In this document: piece after piece, positions 62,433-64,000 of the stretch
How the letters are laid out: each line of letters opens with the position of its first letter
Position numbering within the stretch: position 1 is the first letter of the stretch
From: Rhodococcus sp. RD6.2
GTDB taxonomy: Bacteria > Actinomycetota > Actinomycetes > Mycobacteriales > Mycobacteriaceae
Reading direction: 5' to 3'
DNA: 64,000 bases
Assembly (NCBI RefSeq): GCF_001040705.1
Contig: NZ_CVQP01000007.1
Coordinates: 276,571 to 340,570 of the forward strand
Notes under the pieces: generated by a model
Databases searched by the model: none
Told to the model about the DNA's origin: nothing
The model's input: only the letters and a program-made list of their open reading frames with translations
Made by a program: the position numbers and the translations under genes

Positions 62433-62473
62433 GTCGTAAGGGTAGACCCGCAGCGCGCCCGACGCCGGACCGT

Positions 62474-62998
62474 CTACAGGTCGTAGAAGGGCTGCGCGTA
62501 CCGGAACTCGCCGATCACGTCCGAGGTGTAGGCGTCGAGGGGGCGGACCTGGAAGTGGCTGACCCACTCCGGAACTCCCGGATCGACAGACAGTGACGCG
62601 CCCGGCACGAACCCGAAACGCGGGTAGTAGTCGAGGTGGCCGAGCAGTGCGACCAGAGTCGCTCCCAGCGCATCCGCGCCACCGAGGCTCGCGTGCATCA
62701 GCGCGGACCCGACACCGGTGTGCTGGCGGTCGGGGAGCACCCCGATCGGACCGAGTGCCAACGCGGATCTGCCGCCGACGGTCGCGCGGGTCAGGCACAC
62801 GTGACCGACGACGGCGCCCGCGGTGTCCTCGGCGACCAGCGCCAGGGCGGGGATCCAGGCGTCCGAGCGGCGAAGCGCCTCGACGAGCGCCACCTCGACC
62901 GGTTCGGTCGCGCCGGGGGGAGTCTCGTGGGCGAAGGCAGCTCGGTGCACGTCGGCGACGGCGTCGACGTCGGCGGGGCGTTCGCGGCGAATCAGCAT
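62474..62998 (-). CDS. GNAT-family N-acetyltransferase
   Basis: 174 residues, start [22 protein letters not shown]. The acetyl-CoA loop reads [19 protein letters not shown] (Q/RxxGxG/A type), and the end [21 protein letters not shown] is typical of the YhbS-like group. Substrate unknown. ATG 62998. Its stop lies 41 bp before the methyltransferase start on the same strand; divergent from deoC. Confidence 0.88.
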   Translation of the reverse strand: MLIRRERPADVDAVADVHRAAFAHETPPGATEPVEVALVEALRRSDAWIPALALVAEDTAGAVVGHVCLTRATVGGRSALALGPIGVLPDRQHTGVGSALMHASLGGADALGATLVALLGHLDYYPRFGFVPGASLSVDPGVPEWVSHFQVRPLDAYTSDVIGEFRYAQPFYDL

Positions 62999-63088
62999 GG
63001 GCACCAGTGTCGACAACCGTCGGTGGCGTCGGCAACCGCAATACTCCCTGTCCGTGCTCGGGGTGAGGCGCTGTGCCAAGCTCGACCC

Positions 63089-63751
63089 ATGTCGGACACC
63101 CTCACCCGCGCCGCGGTCGCCGCGACGGTCGACCACACGCTCCTCAAGCCCGAAGCGACGCCCGCCGACGTCGCCGCACTGGTCCAGGAGGCACGTGAGC
63201 TGGGCGTGTATGCCGTGTGCGTCTCCCCGTCGATGCTCCCGCTGCGCGCGGCGGGGATGCGGGTCGCCGTCGTCGCGGGCTTCCCGTCCGGCAAGCACCA
63301 TTCGCTGGTCAAGGGCGCCGAGGCGAGGCTGGCGGTGCAGCAGGGCGCCGACGAGGTCGACATGGTCATCGACGTCGGCGCCGCCGTCGCAGGTGACTAC
63401 AACGCGGTGCTCGCCGACATCCTGACCGTGCGGGAGGGCATCGCGGAGTCGACGGTGCTCAAGGTGATCCTCGAGACCGCGGCCCTGTCCGACGAGGCGA
63501 TCGTCGAGTGCTGCCTGGCCGCGGAGCGCGCCGGCGCGAACTTCGTCAAGACGTCCACCGGCTTCCATCCGGCGGGCGGTGCCACGGTCGACGCGGTCCG
63601 GTTGATGGCCAAGACCGTCGGCGGCAGGCTCGGGGTCAAGGCGAGCGGCGGCATCCGCACCGCCGACGCCGCCCGCGCGATGCTGGACGCGGGCGCCACC
63701 CGGCTCGGTCTGTCGGGGACCCGCGCTGTGCTGGACGGGTTCCCCGACTGA
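63089..63751 (+). CDS. deoC: Deoxyribose-phosphate aldolase
   Basis: Splits 2-deoxyribose 5-phosphate into glyceraldehyde 3-phosphate and acetaldehyde, in nucleoside salvage. 220 residues: [10 protein letters not shown], Asp92 in DEVDMVID, Schiff-base Lys154 (FVKTSTGF) and Lys184 ([10 protein letters not shown]). Length as in M. tuberculosis Rv0478. ATG 63089; 90 bp divergent from the GNAT gene. Confidence 0.96.
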   Translation: MSDTLTRAAVAATVDHTLLKPEATPADVAALVQEARELGVYAVCVSPSMLPLRAAGMRVAVVAGFPSGKHHSLVKGAEARLAVQQGADEVDMVIDVGAAVAGDYNAVLADILTVREGIAESTVLKVILETAALSDEAIVECCLAAERAGANFVKTSTGFHPAGGATVDAVRLMAKTVGGRLGVKASGGIRTADAARAMLDAGATRLGLSGTRAVLDGFPD

Positions 63752-63771
63752 CCGGCGTGTTCGGGACTGAA

Positions 63772-64000
63772 CTACATCAGGACCGAGCAGCCCTCCGGTG
63801 CCTGTGCGCCCGGTTCGGGAGCGGGCATCGTGTACTGGCCGCCGGCCAGTGACAGCTGAAGTCCGCTGTCCGTGACCGTCAGCGACTGGGCGGTCATGCC
63901 GAGCGGGAACGTCTGCAGGCTGGTGGTGAGGATGTCGACGACGCCGCTGACCAGGTCGGTCGGCAGACCGAGCCCGAACAGTTCCGCACCGATCGTCTCC
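63772..64000 (-). CDS. DUF2993 (LmeA-like) protein, 5' part outside the window
   Basis: Only the last 75 residues are visible. They include [18 protein letters not shown] and [21 protein letters not shown], typical of the end of DUF2993 domains, which bind phospholipids in the periplasm (LmeA in mycobacteria). The position after deoC matches Rv0479c. The tail after [11 protein letters not shown] is Pro-rich and ends in a Cys-containing peptide. Confidence 0.75.
   Translation of the reverse strand, partial: ETIGAELFGLGLPTDLVSGVVDILTTSLQTFPLGMTAQSLTVTDSGLQLSLAGGQYTMPAPEPGAQAPEGCSVLM

Noticed and set aside
62433-63041. An N-terminal extension of the methyltransferase by about 200 Arg-rich residues
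   Set aside because: It overlaps the GNAT gene antisense and is typical shadow sequence; the methyltransferase fold starts after ATG 62432.

Overview
The window is high-GC actinobacterial chromosome, most likely Rhodococcus or a close relative in the mycolic-acid-containing Mycobacteriales. The evidence is two antigen-85-type mycolyltransferases, an LppX-like lipoprotein, an HBHA-like adhesin, RamB, and a gene order that follows the M. tuberculosis chromosome (psd ... groEL2 ... lpd ... ramB, icl, fadB2 ... TetR, DUF445, XRE, hbhA, DUF2516 ... deoC, DUF2993) with large blocks inserted. I saw no transposase, CRISPR array, rRNA or tRNA gene. Almost every long antisense frame is a high-GC shadow of a real gene.

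Layout. 1-6.3 kb: 5' part of psd, a SRPBCC protein, a HAD phosphatase, a small secreted protein, groEL behind two tandem CIRCE operators, and a mycolyltransferase. 6.4-16.5 kb: a degenerate double HD-GYP/LuxR regulator, a DcuB-type dicarboxylate transporter gene broken by an in-frame TAG, an N-formylglutamate amidohydrolase, an alpha/beta hydrolase next to a membrane Ser/Thr kinase with an unusual N-terminal domain, a prolyl oligopeptidase and a small unknown. 16.5-19.4 kb: a second mycolyltransferase, divergent from lpd. 19.7-30.6 kb: one urea-nitrogen operon, urtABCDE, a GntR/FCD regulator, urea carboxylase and allophanate hydrolase. Together they import urea and convert it through allophanate to ammonia and CO2 without urease.

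30.6-44.3 kb: an HxlR/QorB divergent pair, an MFS exporter, an SDR/carboxymuconolactone decarboxylase pair, a beta-propeller-like protein, RamB, a TetR/ABC exporter divergon, a VWA protein flanked by duplicated lipoprotein-tail sequence, the lipoprotein itself, a metallo-beta-lactamase-fold protein and a small protein. 44.3-49.6 kb: isocitrate lyase, whose promoter region carries both a RamB box and a KstR-type box, then FadB2 and a MetE homologue that has lost most of its zinc and folate active-site residues. 49.7-64 kb: a secreted GH5 enzyme of endoglycoceramidase type, a zinc alcohol dehydrogenase, a PfpI-like protein without its cysteine, PPK2, TetR, DUF445, the XRE-HBHA operon, DUF2516, an AurF-like diiron protein, an alpha/beta hydrolase, PurU, a methyltransferase, a GNAT protein, DeoC and the 3' end of a DUF2993 gene.

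The strongest unusual signals are the MetE-like protein at 47331-49616 with five substituted active-site residues and a 24-bp tandem repeat just upstream, the nonsense-interrupted dcuB, the paired KstR/RamB boxes before aceA, and the duplicated lipoprotein tail around the VWA gene.
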